Made by a program: the position numbers and the translations under genes. Below, one piece after another: positions 14,989 through 16,221 of a DNA stretch of 16,221 nt. Below the pieces are notes generated by a model that was given only the letters and a program-made list of their open reading frames with translations, did not search any database and was not told the DNA's origin. Location: positions 364 through 16,584 of the forward strand of contig JAOZTV010000028.1 of assembly GCA_029939015.1 (NCBI GenBank), written 5' to 3'. Numbering within the stretch: position 1 is the stretch's first letter; every line of letters begins with the position of its first letter. The stretch comes from Candidatus Aminicenantota bacterium (lineage in GTDB: Bacteria; Acidobacteriota; Aminicenantia; UBA2199).

Positions 14989-16047
14989 ATGATTGTTGAG
15001 CAATTTTTACCTGCGTTTCATTATGGGGATGCTATTGGTAATTCAACTCTTGCATTACATGAATATTTACTTAAAAAAGGTGTAGAAAGTAGAATTATTT
15101 CATTAACAATTGATGAAAACATGGAAGAGTTTGCTACACATTATAAAGACTATATAGAAAATGAAAACTCAATTAAGATTTTACACTTTGCCATTCCATC
15201 GGAATTAACAGATTTTTTCTTAAAAACTAATGGTAAAAAAGTTATGATATACCATAATATCACACCTTCTGAATTTTTTATTGATTTCTCAGATGATCTT
15301 GTAAGGTTTACAATAGAGGGAAGAAGGCATTTAGAAAGATTAAATAATTGTTTTGACCTTTCTATAGGTGACTCAAATTATAATGTTGAGGAACTTAAAG
15401 ATTTAAATTTTAAAAATGTAAAAAAAATCCCTCTTATGATTGATCTTGATGAATATAAACAGGATTTCAATAAACCTTTTTACGATCTTGTAAAGGATGA
15501 TAGAAAAAATATTATTTTTGTCGGACGAATTTCTCCAAATAAAAAAATTGAGGATTTGATAAAGGTATTATTCTATTATAAAAAGTATATATCTCCATCT
15601 GTACGTTTGATAATTGCAGGAAAAACTAATTCATTACCTAAGTATTTTCAGGCTGTAAGAGACTTAGCCTCAAGATTTTTATTAACATCAGAGGATATTC
15701 TCTTTACCGGACATATACCATTTGATGAATTATTATCAGTATATAAACTTGGAGATGTGTTCTTATCTATGAGCGAACATGAGGGATTCTGTCTTCCATT
15801 AATTGAAAGTAGCTTTTTTAAAGTACCTGTAGTTGCTTTCAATGCAGGAGCAGTTAGTGAAACTCTTAAGGGATCAGGCTTAATATTCAATGATAAAAAA
15901 ACAGAACTTGTAGCCGGTCTTTTGGAAAATGTTATAAATGATGAAAAAATAAGAAAAGAAATGCAAAAAAAACAGGAAAAACTGATTGCATCATATTTAA
16001 AAGAATCACAACCAGACACACTTTTTGGTTTATTAGAGAATTTATAG
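14989..16047 (+). CDS. GT4-family glycosyltransferase
   Basis: Predicted cytoplasmic, GT-B-fold retaining glycosyltransferase that moves a sugar from an activated donor to an acceptor, probably in envelope polysaccharide synthesis; donor and acceptor cannot be told. From this start it has 352 residues. The N-terminal half begins IVEQFLPAFHYGDAIGNS. The C-terminal half contains VGRISPNKKIEDLI (178 on), LIIAGK, ILFTGHIPFDELLSVYKLGDVFL and SEHEGFCLPLIE, holding the EX7E signature (Glu265, Glu273), then VPVVAFNAGAVSE. I chose ATG 14989 because family similarity begins there. The frame stays open upstream to a GTG at 14905, with AAAGGG just before it, but that adds 28 Lys/Glu residues encoded by the heptamer repeat. 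An ATG at 14947 is a third option. It follows the ClC gene on the same strand. Confidence 0.88.
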   Translation: MIVEQFLPAFHYGDAIGNSTLALHEYLLKKGVESRIISLTIDENMEEFATHYKDYIENENSIKILHFAIPSELTDFFLKTNGKKVMIYHNITPSEFFIDFSDDLVRFTIEGRRHLERLNNCFDLSIGDSNYNVEELKDLNFKNVKKIPLMIDLDEYKQDFNKPFYDLVKDDRKNIIFVGRISPNKKIEDLIKVLFYYKKYISPSVRLIIAGKTNSLPKYFQAVRDLASRFLLTSEDILFTGHIPFDELLSVYKLGDVFLSMSEHEGFCLPLIESSFFKVPVVAFNAGAVSETLKGSGLIFNDKKTELVAGLLENVINDEKIRKEMQKKQEKLIASYLKESQPDTLFGLLENL

Positions 16048-16221
16048 TTATTACCCAATCTTGCACAGCCAGAGCCAAAAGCCAGCATTGCCGAGAAACT
16101 TAAGAGGCAAGTAGGCAGAGAGGCAAATAGTAAGAACAAAAAAAACATCTAATATGTTTATTTCTACTCTCTGCCTCCTTGCCTCTCTGCCTATTTGCCT
16201 TCGTTAAGACAATTTGTTGGT
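16048..16221. other. Non-coding right edge with inverted octamer arrays
   Basis: No gene is visible. The region holds AGGC-based octamer arrays on opposite strands (see the repeat entry) and a short GCCA-rich string at 16068-16087. A hairpin here could act as a terminator for the glycosyltransferase, but there is no T-run after it. Confidence 0.5.
16103..16200. repeat. Inverted pair of AGGCARRN octamer arrays
   Basis: The left arm (16106-16130) reads AGGCAAGT, AGGCAGAG, AGGCAAAT on the plus strand. The right arm (16168-16200) reads, on the minus strand, AGGCAAAT, AGGCAGAG, AGGCAAGG, AGGCAGAG. Segments 16103-16121 and 16168-16186 are complementary at 18 of 19 positions, so a large stem with a 46-nt loop is possible. 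Confidence 0.75.

Noticed and set aside
15648..16148. A 166-codon open frame on the minus strand at the right edge
   Set aside because: It is antisense to the conserved glycosyltransferase C-terminus, Ser- and Lys-rich without domain features, and runs into the octamer repeat.
1..16221. A dedicated defence island, prophage or transposon
   Set aside because: No nuclease, integrase, transposase, phage structural gene or toxin-antitoxin pair is visible; the gene content is mainly housekeeping and envelope functions.

Overview
The window is an AT-rich bacterial chromosome segment with nine protein-coding genes and no tRNA, rRNA, insertion sequence or CRISPR array that I can see. The host looks like a Gram-negative anaerobe. 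DnaK carries the long nucleotide-binding-domain insert typical of Gram-negative bacteria. A single-chain pyruvate:ferredoxin oxidoreductase points to anaerobic pyruvate metabolism. An exported isoaspartyl methyltransferase and an M23 peptidase with OapA/Csd3-like N-terminal domains fit a periplasm. I cannot fix the phylum; spirochaete-like and deltaproteobacterium-like lineages are both possible.

Layout. On the minus strand (124-2353), an exported protein-L-isoaspartate methyltransferase overlaps by 20 nt an OPA-family organophosphate transporter. Divergent from it (2457-3539, plus) is a protein with the RecA/DnaB-helicase fold pattern whose Walker A motif is gone. It converges on dnaK (3611-5539, minus) across a perfect 24-nt palindrome. 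dnaK has its own consensus sigma-70 promoter, an operator-like palindrome at the predicted transcription start, and an unusual leader. Divergent from dnaK is a 646-residue acidic, single-pass membrane protein ending in a DUF1566/Lcl-type domain (5784-7724). It converges on the large PFOR gene (7903-11424, minus). Divergent from PFOR is a plus-strand run: M23 peptidase (11563-12855), a ClC-CBS-CBS-RCK_C anion transporter (12870-14891), and a GT4 glycosyltransferase (about 14989-16047).

Most genes are housekeeping or envelope functions: protein repair and folding, phosphate-ester uptake, pyruvate oxidation, peptidoglycan trimming, anion transport and surface sugar transfer. There is no obvious single pathway and no recognisable defence or mobile cassette.

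The least ordinary items are the apparently dead DnaB-like protein, the dnaK leader (a hairpin sits exactly between a strong Shine-Dalgarno and the AUG), the acidic membrane protein with about nine short hydrophobic-acidic motifs, and low-complexity purine-rich repeats. Those repeats occur at the left edge, at the start of the glycosyltransferase (four GGGAAAA heptamers) and, as inverted octamer arrays, at the right edge.
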